This document shows positions 35,501-44,500 of a stretch of DNA of 64,000 bases, one piece after another; within the stretch, counting starts at the first letter, position 1; the number at the start of each line of letters is the position of its first letter. This DNA is from Streptomyces sp. C10-9-1. GTDB taxonomy: Bacteria; Actinomycetota; Actinomycetes; Streptomycetales; Streptomycetaceae. The notes beneath the pieces were generated by a model, which did no database searches, was not told the DNA's origin, and was given only the letters and a program-made list of their open reading frames with translations. The position numbers and the translations under genes were made by a program. The DNA lies in contig NZ_JANHKP010000001.1 in NCBI RefSeq assembly GCF_024497955.1, forward strand, positions 372,001 to 436,000, given 5' to 3'.

Positions 35501-36411
35501 CCTCCCCCGAGTTCGCCGGGTCCTACGGCGGCGTGATCCACGAGATGACCGAGGCGCGCGACGTGCGGATGGGCATGTACGGGCACTCCAACCAGGTGGC
35601 CCACCACGCCGCCTACATGTACAACGCGGCCTCCCAGCCGTGGAAGACGCAGGAGAAGGTGCGCGAGGTGCTGTCCCGCCTCTACGTCGGCAGCGAGATC
35701 GGGCAGGGCTACCACGGCGACGAGGACAACGGCGAGCAGTCGGCCTGGTACCTGTTCTCGGCGCTCGGCTTCTACCCGCTGGTGATGGGCAGCGGCGAGT
35801 ACGCCATCGGCTCCCCCCTGTTCACCAAGGCGACCGTGAGACTCGGCAACGGCCGGAAGCTGGTCGTGAAGGCGCCGAACAACAGCGCGGAGAACGTCTA
35901 CGTCCAGGGCGTGAAGCTCAACGGCCGGACATGGACCTCCACCGCGCTGCCGCACCGCGCGATCGCCCGGGGCGGCACGATCGAGTTCGCCATGGGGCCG
36001 CGGCCGTCGGCGTGGGGGACGGGGGAGGACGCGGCGCCCGTCTCCGTCACCCGGGACGACCGGGTGCCCGAGCCCCGGCGCGACCTGGCCGCGCGGACGG
36101 GGCCGCTCACCGACGACACGTCCGCCACCGGGGCGGAGTTCACCGCCCTCGACCTGGACGTCGCGGAGGGCTCCCGCGCGGTGCAGTACACGCTGACCTC
36201 GGCGGAACGGGGCGAGGCGCCGAGCCGGTGGACCCTTGAGGGGTCGGCCGACGGTGAACGCTGGGTCCCCCTCGACACGAGGTCGGGGGAGCACTTCTCC
36301 TGGGACCGGCAGACGCGGGTGTTCACGGTGGCCCGGCCCGGTCCCTACGCGCACTACCGCCTGGTCGCGGACGGGCCGGGGAGGCTGGCGGAGGTCGAGC
36401 TCCTGGGCTGA
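32572..36411 (+). CDS. Secreted GH92 alpha-mannosidase with two discoidin-like domains
   Basis: 1279 residues. The start follows TGGAGG. A basic signal peptide (1-36) ends near PASAS. Residues 90-230 and 1160-1279 are related F5/8-type-C-like modules; both contain a WTLxGSADGxxWxxLDTRxxExF block. Between them lies a galactose-mutarotase-like N-terminal and an (alpha/alpha)6 catalytic GH92 domain (about 415-1140), with GYHGDEDNGEQSAWYLFSAL and GFYPL at about 1046-1070, the region of the catalytic acids. GH92 enzymes are Ca-dependent exo-alpha-mannosidases on N-glycans and mannans. It is divergent from ngcE. Confidence 0.9.
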   Translation: MRPTPRARRRKLRAVTLAVAGSLLVLTAHSPASASPDRPDHRRGTDREFATSFESDETPPDWRHSVELGADGKKRSLGVDGGFATGIPGNVTDRVTRVRASGENAGAGETKENLVDLTPSSKWLAFARTAWLEFDTETPVKVAAYALTSANDHAPRDPRDWTLKGSADGTDWTVLDTRTDETFGERLTTRTFPVGDPAEVTAYAHYRLEITANAGAGDATQLADVQFSDGDTSAPVPEDMRSHVARGPGGSPTGKSGAGFTGTRALRYAGSHTAGGRGYSYNRVLDVDVAVERTTRLSYRVFPSMAEADLSYPATHVAVDLAFTDGTYLSDLGARDSHGGSLTPQGQGAAKRLYVDQWNAVASDIGTVAAGKTVDRILVAYDAPSGPARFQGWIDDVVLRPETPPEPPSHPADHASTTRGTHSSGSYSRGNTFPATAVPHGFTFWTPVTNAASRSWIYEYARGNNADNLPTLQALSASHQPSPWMGDRQTFQVMPSAAAGTPDTSRTARALPFRHENETARPHYYGVTFENGLRAEIAPADHAAMMRFTYPGDDASVVFDNVTPEGGLTLDPDGRSFSGYSDVRSGLSAGATRMFVHGVFDAPVTEAEADGVRGRVRLDAGRDRTVHLRIATSLIGVDQARRNLAQEIPAGSRFEGVRDAARAAWDRILGRVEVEGATRDQLTTLYSSLYRLYLYPNAGHENTGTRSRPVYRYASPFSPAAGPGTPTRTGAEIVDGKVYVNNGFWDTYRTTWPAYSLLTPGTAGELVDGFVQQYKDGGWISRWSSPGYADLMTGTSSDIAFADAYVKGVRFDAEAAYEAALKNATVVPPSSGVGRKGMETSPFTGYASTATHEGLSWSLEGYLNDYGLARMAETLHRRTGENRYREEAAYFRNRARNYVLLFDRDAGFFQGRTPGGGWRVPSDRYDPRVWGYDYTETNGWGYAFTAPQDSRGLANLYGGRAALGRKLDTYFSTPETASPEFAGSYGGVIHEMTEARDVRMGMYGHSNQVAHHAAYMYNAASQPWKTQEKVREVLSRLYVGSEIGQGYHGDEDNGEQSAWYLFSALGFYPLVMGSGEYAIGSPLFTKATVRLGNGRKLVVKAPNNSAENVYVQGVKLNGRTWTSTALPHRAIARGGTIEFAMGPRPSAWGTGEDAAPVSVTRDDRVPEPRRDLAARTGPLTDDTSATGAEFTALDLDVAEGSRAVQYTLTSAERGEAPSRWTLEGSADGERWVPLDTRSGEHFSWDRQTRVFTVARPGPYAHYRLVADGPGRLAEVELLG

Positions 36412-36432
36412 GCAGGAACGCCACGGCGCCCG

Positions 36433-36461
36433 GCGCCCGGCCCACGACCCGGGCCGGGTGC
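36433..36461. terminator. Hairpin between convergent genes
   Basis: GCGCCCGGCCC (36433-36443) pairs with GGGCCGGGTGC (36451-36461), one G-T pair, 7-base loop, 21 bases after the GH92 stop. Confidence 0.5.
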
Positions 36462-36514
36462 CGGGGCGGTTCAGACCGGGAATCGGACCGGCTATCGGAA
36501 GGGGGAGAACGGGC

Positions 36515-36829
36515 TCAGGACGCGGGGCCGGGGCCGTCGCCGCGGCCCAGGGCGCGGGCGCACCAGCCGATGACCGCGGCGTTGACCTCCGCCCCGAGGG
36601 CGACGGCGGCGATGAACCACAGGGGGTCGTCCGGCAGCGCAAGGACGACGAGGCTGCCCGGGGCGGTGGCGAGCAGCGGGATGACGCCTGCCATGGACTC
36701 GCCCGAGTCGTCGCCCATGGTCGCCACGAGCGCCCACACGAGCAGGACGGCACAGATCGCCAGGTAGAACAGGGCGGCGGCCTCGCTGTGGGTGCGGCGC
36801 AGGCGGCGGATGAAGGGGCGGTCTGTCAC
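36515..36829 (-). CDS. Small membrane protein, SCO4225-like
   Basis: 104 residues from the GTG at 36829, preceded by AAGGAA; a longer frame to 36907 overlaps the response-regulator gene. There are three hydrophobic segments (about 18-38, 47-65, 70-90), with Asp/Glu in the loops and a Gly-rich tail. It resembles short streptomycete membrane proteins annotated as the SCO4225 family. It lies 31 bases after the response regulator and is probably co-transcribed with the two-component genes. Function unknown. Confidence 0.65.
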   Translation of the reverse strand: MTDRPFIRRLRRTHSEAAALFYLAICAVLLVWALVATMGDDSGESMAGVIPLLATAPGSLVVLALPDDPLWFIAAVALGAEVNAAVIGWCARALGRGDGPGPAS

Positions 36830-36860
36830 GAGGGCGGATTCCTTGTTCGTGTCGTGGTGG

Positions 36861-37541
36861 TCAGAGGTGGCCGGCGGGCGGGTTCGGGCGGGCGAGGCCG
36901 AGGTCATAGGCGAGGATGGTCACTTGTACGCGGTCGCGCAGGCCGAGTTTGCGGAGCAGTGCGTTCACGTGGGACTTCACGGTGCCTACGGTGATGCCGA
37001 GTTGCTCGGCGATCTCCGGGTTGGTGAGGCCGGACGCGACCAGGGTGAGGACGCCCCGCTGGCTGCCGGTCAGGCTGTCCAGCTCGGGGGCGCTGCCGGC
37101 CGGGACCGCGGTACCCGGACCGGACGCGTAGTGGCCGATGAGGCGGCGGGTCGCAGACGGGGCGAGCACGCTCTCACCGGCTGCCACCACCCGGATGCCC
37201 CGCAGCAGTTCGCAGGGGCGTACGTCCTTGAGGAGAAAGCCCGAGGCGCCGGCGCGCAGCGCGTCGAAGACGTACGCGTCGAGGTCGAAGGTGGTCAGGA
37301 CGAGGACCCGGGGCGCGTCGTGGCGGCCGGTGATGATGCGAGTGGCGGCGATGCCGTCCAGTTCGGGCATGCGTACGTCCATGACGACCACGTCGGGTGC
37401 CAGCTCTTCGGCGAGTCGCACCGCGGCGGCGCCGTCGGCGGCCTCGCCGACGACCGTCATGTCCTCCTCGGCGTCGATCACGGCGGCGAACCCCGCCCGT
37501 ACAATGCCCTGGTCGTCGACGACCAGCACCTTGAGGCTCAT
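36861..37541 (-). CDS. NarL/LuxR-family response regulator
   Basis: 226 residues. The receiver domain is complete: acidic pair at 9-10, phospho-acceptor Asp55 (VVVMDVRMPELDG) and Lys105 (GFLLKD). The LuxR HTH spans about 155-215 (LTGSQRGVLTLVASGLTNPEIAEQL). Its ATG overlaps the kinase stop by 4 bases, so the pair is coupled. Targets are unknown; the divergent small secreted protein gene at 40201 is a plausible one. Confidence 0.93.
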   Translation of the reverse strand: MSLKVLVVDDQGIVRAGFAAVIDAEEDMTVVGEAADGAAAVRLAEELAPDVVVMDVRMPELDGIAATRIITGRHDAPRVLVLTTFDLDAYVFDALRAGASGFLLKDVRPCELLRGIRVVAAGESVLAPSATRRLIGHYASGPGTAVPAGSAPELDSLTGSQRGVLTLVASGLTNPEIAEQLGITVGTVKSHVNALLRKLGLRDRVQVTILAYDLGLARPNPPAGHL

Positions 37542-39928
37542 CGTTCCCTCTCCTTGTTGTCCGGGCTGAACGGGGCGTCCGGGCTGTCCGGCGCGAGCGC
37601 GAGTGGCAGCCGGAGGCGGACCGTGCCCCGTGGGCCGGTCGTCAGGGTGCCGCCGAGTGCCGAGACGCGCGTGGTGAGCCGCTCTCGTACGTCCGGATCG
37701 GCGGTGCAGGGCACCCCGGTGGCGGTGAGCGTCAACATATCGTCTTCTGCGTCGAGTTCGAGCGTCGTCGGCTCCCTGCCGCCGGTCGCGAGCAACGTCT
37801 CAGCGGCGTGGTAGGCGGTCAGGTCGAGGGCGGTGGAGAGTCGTTCCGGTACGCGTCGGGTCCGTCGTATCTCGATGTCGCGGCCGGTGGCCTGGAGGTG
37901 GTGGGCGAGCAGGTCGAGTGCCTGGAGGGTCGGCTGCGGCCGTAGCTCGGGCTCTGTCTCGCCCATCCGGACCGCATCGAGCAGGGAGCGCATCGCGGCG
38001 AGGGCCTCGCGGGCGCGTTCGGCGGTCATGTCGAGCCGGCCCGCCTCCGCCTCCGCGATCATGCCGGCGGTGCGTGAGAGGACGGTGGTCTCCAGTCCGG
38101 CGGCGATTCTGCGTCGCTCGGCCCACGCGTCCCGGACGGCTTTCTCGGTGAGGGCGGCCAGGAGTTCGTTCCGCGTGCCGCGGTCTGCTCTCTCGCGCCG
38201 CCCGTGCAGGGCTCCTCCCCAGCAGGCCACGCAGACCGCGAGGGACGCCACGGCCGTCGCCGACGCGGCGACGGCCCAGACGGGGGCCGTCGTGCCTCGG
38301 TTCAGGACGGCTGCCGTCGCGGCGGCCGCGTGGGCTGCGACGGCGGCGGCCGGGAGGGCCGACCGCGGCTTGAGCAGGCGGACCGGCAGCGCCCTGCGCG
38401 GGCGACCTTCGCCACGTGTGCCGTCTGCGGCAGGGGGCTCGCCTGCGATAGTGCGGGCAGCGTCCGCGGCGAGTGCCGCGCAGGGTGCGAGCAGGCTCAG
38501 CACAGGCGGCAGGAGCACTGGACCGGTGTAGTCGCCCGTGGCCATCGCCACCGGCCACAGCAGGGCCAGGCCGAGCAGGACCCCGTGGGCCGCGCGGGGT
38601 GCCCGGCGCAGCCACAGCAGCGCGACCGCCTGTGCCGCGGCCAGCAGCGCGAAGAGCACGCCCGCGGACATTGGCGTCCCGCTCGACGCGTCCTGCGCCC
38701 GGATGACCAGCGCCGGGAGCAGCGGCTGTACGACCAGGCCGGCGGCGGCCGTCAGTTGCGCCAGGCGGTAGCTCCGCGGAACGGACGGCTCCGTCGACAC
38801 TGCGGTCCGGCCCGGCAGGACCGCGCGCACTTCCCAACCGCCGTCCGCCGTCGGGCCGGTGGTGACGGTACCCCCGGCCTCCCGGGCCCGGGACCGCAGA
38901 AAGCCCTGGCCACGGCCGCCGCCGAGCCCCGCCCCGTGCGCCACCGCACCGGCCGGCGGTGCCGCGCTCGTCACCACGACGTCGGTGCGGGGGTCGCCGT
39001 ATCGGACCCGCACGCTGGTATGCGCACCGGGGGCGTGCCGTGCCACGTTGGTCAGGGCCTCGCGCACGATGCCGTACGCCGCGTCGGCGAGGGCGCCGTC
39101 CGGCAGAGGGTCGATCTCGCTGCTCACCTGCTGGTCCAGGCGTCGGAATCCCGCGATCAGAGCCAGCAGTCGCTCCTTCGGCGGCGGCTGAGCCTCGTGG
39201 GAGGGCGCCGGGGCTCGTACCGCGCCGAGCGCGCGGGTGATCTCACGGCCGGCCTCGACTGCGAACTCGAGTGCCTCTCGGGCCAGCTCGGGCCGACGGT
39301 CGCGCAGCCCGAGAGCCGCCCCCGCCGTGACCACCACGGCCGTCAGATGGTGGGCGCTGACGTCGTGCAACTCCCGTTCCATACGGTGCCGTTCGGCCGC
39401 AGGGAGACGATGGCGCTCGGACTCGGCCCGCTTCAGCAGGTGTGCGGCTGCTCTCCGCGCACGGCTTCTGCGCCGCACGAGGAGGCCGGTACCGCACGCG
39501 GTGGAGTACAGCACCGCAGTCAGGACGATGTCGAGTCCGTTGCGGTCGCTGAGACCGTGCAGGCTGATGTCCCGCAGGAGCTGCCAGGCGGCGAGCGCCA
39601 CCGCGCACAGCACGACGGTGAGGGCATCGCGTTCGCTCGCCACGGTGAACAGGGCCAGCGCCACGCCCGCGGTGCCCAGAACCGCCATCGCCCCGGCGGG
39701 CAGCGGCCCGGCGCCCAGTGCACAGGCCGCGGCGACCACAACGAGGACGGTCACCGGTCGAACCCGGCGGAGGGTCAGCGCGGCCGTCACCACCACGGCT
39801 ACCAGGGCAGCCACGAGAAGGGCGGACCCGGGCGGGACCGTGCCGCGCACCAGCGACGCCCCGGGCCACACCACGGACTGGGCGCAGATCAGCAGGACCG
39901 GGAGCAGCCGGTCGTCGGTTCGGTTCAT
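37538..39928 (-). CDS. Sensor histidine kinase with a second, degenerate kinase half
   Basis: 796 residues, about twice the usual length. The first half has an N-terminal membrane domain (10-155), a HisKA_3 dimerisation region with phospho-acceptor His188 (MERELHDVSAHHL), and an ATPase domain (about 285-380) with the N-box REALTNVARHAPGA. A second membrane domain follows (about 395-580). Residues 610-790 look like another HisKA_3/ATPase pair, but the helix reads RRRIAAGLETTVLSR where HD would be expected, and no clear N-box or G-boxes remain. Catalysis probably resides in the first half only. It is coupled to the response regulator. Confidence 0.88.
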   Translation of the reverse strand: MNRTDDRLLPVLLICAQSVVWPGASLVRGTVPPGSALLVAALVAVVVTAALTLRRVRPVTVLVVVAAACALGAGPLPAGAMAVLGTAGVALALFTVASERDALTVVLCAVALAAWQLLRDISLHGLSDRNGLDIVLTAVLYSTACGTGLLVRRRSRARRAAAHLLKRAESERHRLPAAERHRMERELHDVSAHHLTAVVVTAGAALGLRDRRPELAREALEFAVEAGREITRALGAVRAPAPSHEAQPPPKERLLALIAGFRRLDQQVSSEIDPLPDGALADAAYGIVREALTNVARHAPGAHTSVRVRYGDPRTDVVVTSAAPPAGAVAHGAGLGGGRGQGFLRSRAREAGGTVTTGPTADGGWEVRAVLPGRTAVSTEPSVPRSYRLAQLTAAAGLVVQPLLPALVIRAQDASSGTPMSAGVLFALLAAAQAVALLWLRRAPRAAHGVLLGLALLWPVAMATGDYTGPVLLPPVLSLLAPCAALAADAARTIAGEPPAADGTRGEGRPRRALPVRLLKPRSALPAAAVAAHAAAATAAVLNRGTTAPVWAVAASATAVASLAVCVACWGGALHGRRERADRGTRNELLAALTEKAVRDAWAERRRIAAGLETTVLSRTAGMIAEAEAGRLDMTAERAREALAAMRSLLDAVRMGETEPELRPQPTLQALDLLAHHLQATGRDIEIRRTRRVPERLSTALDLTAYHAAETLLATGGREPTTLELDAEDDMLTLTATGVPCTADPDVRERLTTRVSALGGTLTTGPRGTVRLRLPLALAPDSPDAPFSPDNKERER

Positions 39929-40200
39929 GACGCAGCAAGGCTATGGCCGCAGTTGAGCGGCCCGACTCCGGCTGAATGCCGATTCCGGTCTCATACCCTG
40001 GTTGCAGAGTCTCTACCTGCGGTTCGAAGCGCCAATCGTCCCGCGGCACGAGGTCGGCGCCACAACCCCGGCCCTAGGCTCGATCACGTCGAGAACGCGG
40101 TCGACGACTGCTGCTGCGACCCCTTCCACGACCGGTACCACCCGTGGTTCTTCCGCGCCTTCCGCACTCTGGCCCTCCAACGAACTCAGGGGGATCCCCC

Positions 40201-40650
40201 ATGTCCAAACGCATTCTCTTCTCCTCGCTCGTCGGCGCCGTAGCCCTCGCCGGCGTGGCCGCCGGCGGAATCGCCCTGGCCTCGGCCTCCACGCAGCCGA
40301 CCCTGGAGAACGGCTCGGCCCGCTACGTGGCTCCGTCCGACACCGGCGCGGGCTCGTTGACCTACACCGTGGACGTGAGCGACGACTCGGGCGTCCGGGA
40401 CCTGAAGGTCCTCGCCTGGCCGACGAGTTCGAAGCTCGACCCGACCGAGGTGGAGCTTCGCTCGGCGGAGAGCGCCACCTGCCGGAAGACCTCGGACGAG
40501 AGCACCCGCTGCACCTACACGCTGACGGTCACGAAGCGGGAGGCGGCCGCACTGACCCAGGGCACCTGGTACGCCTCGGCACTGGCGACGGCCGAGGACG
40601 GGGACACCACATTCGTACCCCGCGCCGCCACCTTCGACGTCACACACTGA
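40201..40650 (+). CDS. Small secreted protein, DUF5707-like
   Basis: 149 residues from the ATG at 40201. A signal peptide (1-30, AVALAGVAAGGIALASAS) precedes a beta-rich Ig-like region with one Cys pair (in SATCRKT and TRCTYT) that could form a disulfide. It resembles Streptomyces secreted proteins labelled DUF5707. It is divergent from the sensor kinase. No enzymatic residues are apparent, and the role is unknown. Confidence 0.7.
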   Translation: MSKRILFSSLVGAVALAGVAAGGIALASASTQPTLENGSARYVAPSDTGAGSLTYTVDVSDDSGVRDLKVLAWPTSSKLDPTEVELRSAESATCRKTSDESTRCTYTLTVTKREAAALTQGTWYASALATAEDGDTTFVPRAATFDVTH

Positions 40651-40892
40651 CCCACCAGCCGAACCCCCGGGTCGCACGGGATGTGCGTGACCGGTTGCCG
40701 GGTCGCCCGGTCGCCGTTCGAACCGGACCAGTGGGTCGGAGCTGACGGTGCCGCCGGCGATCGGCCCGTTCGTCCGCTCCCACGCGGCCCCGGGGCTGCG
40801 GCATCTGGGGACCTTGCCGCCTCTTCACAACCCGCCCTGCTGCCGCCTCGTCTTTCCACTCGATCAGCATCACTCCCCACTGGAGGACCCTT

Positions 40893-41279
40893 GTGACGAA
40901 CCGTCCGATCAGCCACGTCCTGCGCCTGGCCGGTGTGACCACCGCAGCATTGCTGACCACCGTCACGGCCGCCCTTCCCGCACATGCCGTCAACAGGACG
41001 GAGTGCGGCAACAGGACGGACTTCTTCAAGATCGAATCAGTGCACGGATCGCTCTGCTTCGCGAACGCCGGCGACATGAACGTGGCCGTCTACGGAGTGA
41101 ACTGGATCTCCACGGGCAACAACAAGGTCAGGTTCCGGTTCCAGGCCATCGAGGGCGATCCCCGCAGATACGAGATCAGCGCTGGCAAGTGGGTCGCCTA
41201 CAACCCCGTCGTGGACAGCTACGGGGTGGCCGAGCCGGGCCACCGGGTACACAAGATCGAGTGGATCAAGATCTACTGA
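40893..41279 (+). CDS. Secreted beta/gamma-crystallin-like protein, related to Streptomyces killer toxin-like protein
   Basis: 128 residues. The GTG start has GGAGG 6 bases upstream. The signal peptide ends at PAHA (about residue 32). The mature 96 residues begin NRTECGNRTDFFKI, and CFANAGDMNVAVYGVNWISTGNN is the pattern of the killer toxin-like SKLP crystallin fold, with two Cys that likely pair. SKLP is structurally close to a yeast killer toxin and has been reported to affect fungal growth. Activity here is only an inference. Confidence 0.75.
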   Translation: MTNRPISHVLRLAGVTTAALLTTVTAALPAHAVNRTECGNRTDFFKIESVHGSLCFANAGDMNVAVYGVNWISTGNNKVRFRFQAIEGDPRRYEISAGKWVAYNPVVDSYGVAEPGHRVHKIEWIKIY

Positions 41280-41509
41280 GGATGGCAGCACCGCCTGCCC
41301 GCCCACGCGTTCCGTGCGGTGGCCGCTCCGGGGCGGCCCCCGGACTCGTGGGCGCAGATACCCAGGGCGTGTTTCGAACGTAGCGCCGTCCGCCCGCGGG
41401 ACGGGGCCCGCGGCGCCTGGTCCGAGTCACTGCGAGAGCGCTGTCCGGGGAACAGGGGCTGCAAGCGCCATGCGTGAACCGGGTCGCATCACATGGGAGG
41501 GAGTGAGGA

Positions 41510-44500
41510 GTGCTCAAGAGCACGCTCAGATCAGGAACGACGCGAAGGAAACGCTCCGGGGGTGCTGCGCTTGTCGCGCTCGTCCTCTCGGTGGTGATGA
41601 CGGTCGTCGGGTCTGCCGAACCCGTCGCGGCTTCGGCAGCGGAGGTCACGGGGTGCGCCGCGGCAGGCTCGTCCTTCGCCACCGAGCCGATCGAGGACGG
41701 GGGCGCGGCACTGCGCATGGGCTGCGCGCGCGATGCCGGGAACCTTCGCTCACTGGCGCGGAGCGACAACGACCTGATGGCAGTCATCGACTTCGACCCC
41801 GTCCAAAGACCGGAGCAGTTGCGGCAGCTGATGCGGCAGATGGTCGACGACGCCCGGGCCGACCAGGCCGACGGGCATGCGCTGAGCGAGTTCTTCACGC
41901 GTCAAGCCCAGAAGAACAGCGTGGGGTACTACCAGCAGCCGACCGACGATGTCAGGTATGACGGGAGCGTCCAAGCCGTCGGCGACAGCCTCATCATCGT
42001 GGTGCCGGCGGCGGAGGTCGGCACCACGGGATTCTGGGACGGTTTCTGGAAGAAGTTCGTCACCGGCCTGGCCGCAACCGCCGCGGGAATCGTGTCCGGG
42101 GCCCTCTGCCTGGCCGCCTTCAACGTAGGGGCTCCGGCGGCCGCACCGGTGTGCGCCGCCGTGGCCGGGGGCATGGCGGGGGGCGTCGGCGAACTGGTGA
42201 GCGCCGCCCTGGACGGGAAGCCGATCGACGCGGAGGTCTGGGGCGCCGCGTTGGGCACCGCGATCTGGGGCGCGCTCGCCGGAGCGTTCACCGGAGCACT
42301 CGTGGAGTTCGCGGTCGCCGGTTCCAGCGCGTTGGTGGCCGACGCCCAGACCACTCTGAGGCGCTACGCGGCCAAGCTCGGAAACTGGGGGAACCCCCTC
42401 GGCGCCGTGGCCGACGTACTCAACGGCAATGCTGCTCGACGCTTCCTCGAGACGCTCCAGCGGCTGCAGCGCGGCGTCGGTTCCTGGGCACCGCTCGGCG
42501 AGGTCGTGGACGGTGCGGACGACGGCTCGCAGACCCGGTTCCTCGACATCGACGGCGACGGCGACGCCGATCGCGTCGTCGCCGGATCCGGCGGCCGGAT
42601 CCATGCCTGGCGGAACGACGGTGCGCGGGACTGGTCCCCGATGGGCGACATCACGCCGGAGGCCGCCGCACAGGACGACGGGGACCCGCCCCAGGTGTTC
42701 TTCGGCGACGTCGACGGCGACGATCGCGACGACTACATCAGGATCCTCGGCGCAGACGAGTCCCCGACCGGCTTCGCGAGCATGCGTGTGTGGCGAAACG
42801 AGTCCACTGCCGAGGCGGTCGGATGGGCGGAGCCGCGCACGGTCGCGAACGATTTGGGCTACACCGGAGACCTGCTGTTCGTCGACATCGACGGTGACGG
42901 CGACGACGACCTTCTCGTGAAGGGAAGGCTCAGCTACATCACCGCGTGGGAGAACACGGGGCATGGCCTCCCCTCGGAGGGCGACTGGAAAACGATCGGC
43001 TTCGGGTATCCCATGGAAGGCCCGAGCGGGGAGCTCTCCTTCGCGGACATCACCGGCGACGGCCGCGCCGACGTGGTACTCGTCGAGTACATATCCGGTG
43101 ACGTCTTCGCCTGGGAGAACACCGGCGGACCGTGGAGCCTGACGACCGGCTGGAGATCGCTCGGCACCATCCGCTCCGGCGACGCCTTCGCCGGCACCGC
43201 GGGCGCCTTCGCCGATCTCGACGCCGACCTCGTCGCGGACTTCCTGCTGTTCAACGGCAGCTCAGGGGGTGTCGACGGCTGGCTTCTGCCCCGGTACGGC
43301 TCCGGTGAACAAGGGCCAGGCCAGCCGGGCCATCCGCAGGAACCCGCCGAGCTTCCGGCCGGCACGCTGCCTGCGTACAGCGGCGGGCAGCCACGGCCAC
43401 AACTCGACGGCAGGCTGCTGCAGAACAGCAACTTCACCGGGACGTCCAAGCCGTGGTGGTTCAACGCGGGGATGACTCCGAAGCTCCAGGGCGGTGTCCT
43501 GTGCGTCGACGCCCCGGCATCGGAGAAGCCGTGGGACGTTCTCGTCGGGCACAACAGCATCTATCTGCCCGGCGGAAGTTCGTACACCCTGAGGTTCCGC
43601 GCGAGGACGAGCGCTGCGGCGAATCCGATCGTGCGCATCGGGCCGTTCGACAATCCCGACAAGATCGAGTACTTCGCCAGGGGATTCACGACGGGAGAGT
43701 CCTGGAAGCACTACGAGTACACGTTCACGACGAGCTACAGCGACGCCTATGTGCTGTCGCAGTTGCAGTTCCGCCTCGGGGCGGCCGACAAGGCGTACGA
43801 GTTCTGCATGGACGACGTGTCGCTCGACGGCAAGGAGTTCGCCCATGCGGCGAACACCGGTCCGGCGGTGAAGGTGAACCAGCACGGCTACCTCCCGAAC
43901 AGTCCGAAGCGCGCAACCCTGGTGACCGACGCGGCGAACGCGCTGCCATGGACGCTGCGCAGTGTCGGCGGTGGCACGGTCGCCACGGGCACGACGGAGC
44001 CCGGGGGCTTCGACGCCTCGGCCGGCGCGTCAGTGCACACGATCGACTTCGGTGGCGTCTCGGCCACGGGCACGTTCAGGCTGGCAGTCGGCGGCGAGGA
44101 GAGCCACTCCTTCGACATCAGACCGGATCTGTACGATTCGCTCCGCACCGACTCGATGCGGTTCTTCTACACCAACCGCAGCGGCATCGCGATCGACGGG
44201 GGCATTGCCGGAGCCGCGTACGCTCGGCCTGCCGGGCACCTCGGTTCCGCACCCAACACGGGGGACACCCAGGTGCCGTGCCAGACGCCGAAACCCTACG
44301 TCGACAACTGGACCTGCGACTACATGCTCGACGTGACCGGTGGCTGGTACGACGCGGGCGACCACGGAAAGTACGTGGTCAACGGCGGCATCGCCACCTA
44401 CCAGCTGCTGTCCGCCTGGGAACGGGCCGTCGCCGAGGGCTCGCAGGCACAGCTCGGCGACTCTGCGCTCGCCGTTCCCGAACGCGGCAACGGTGTCCCG

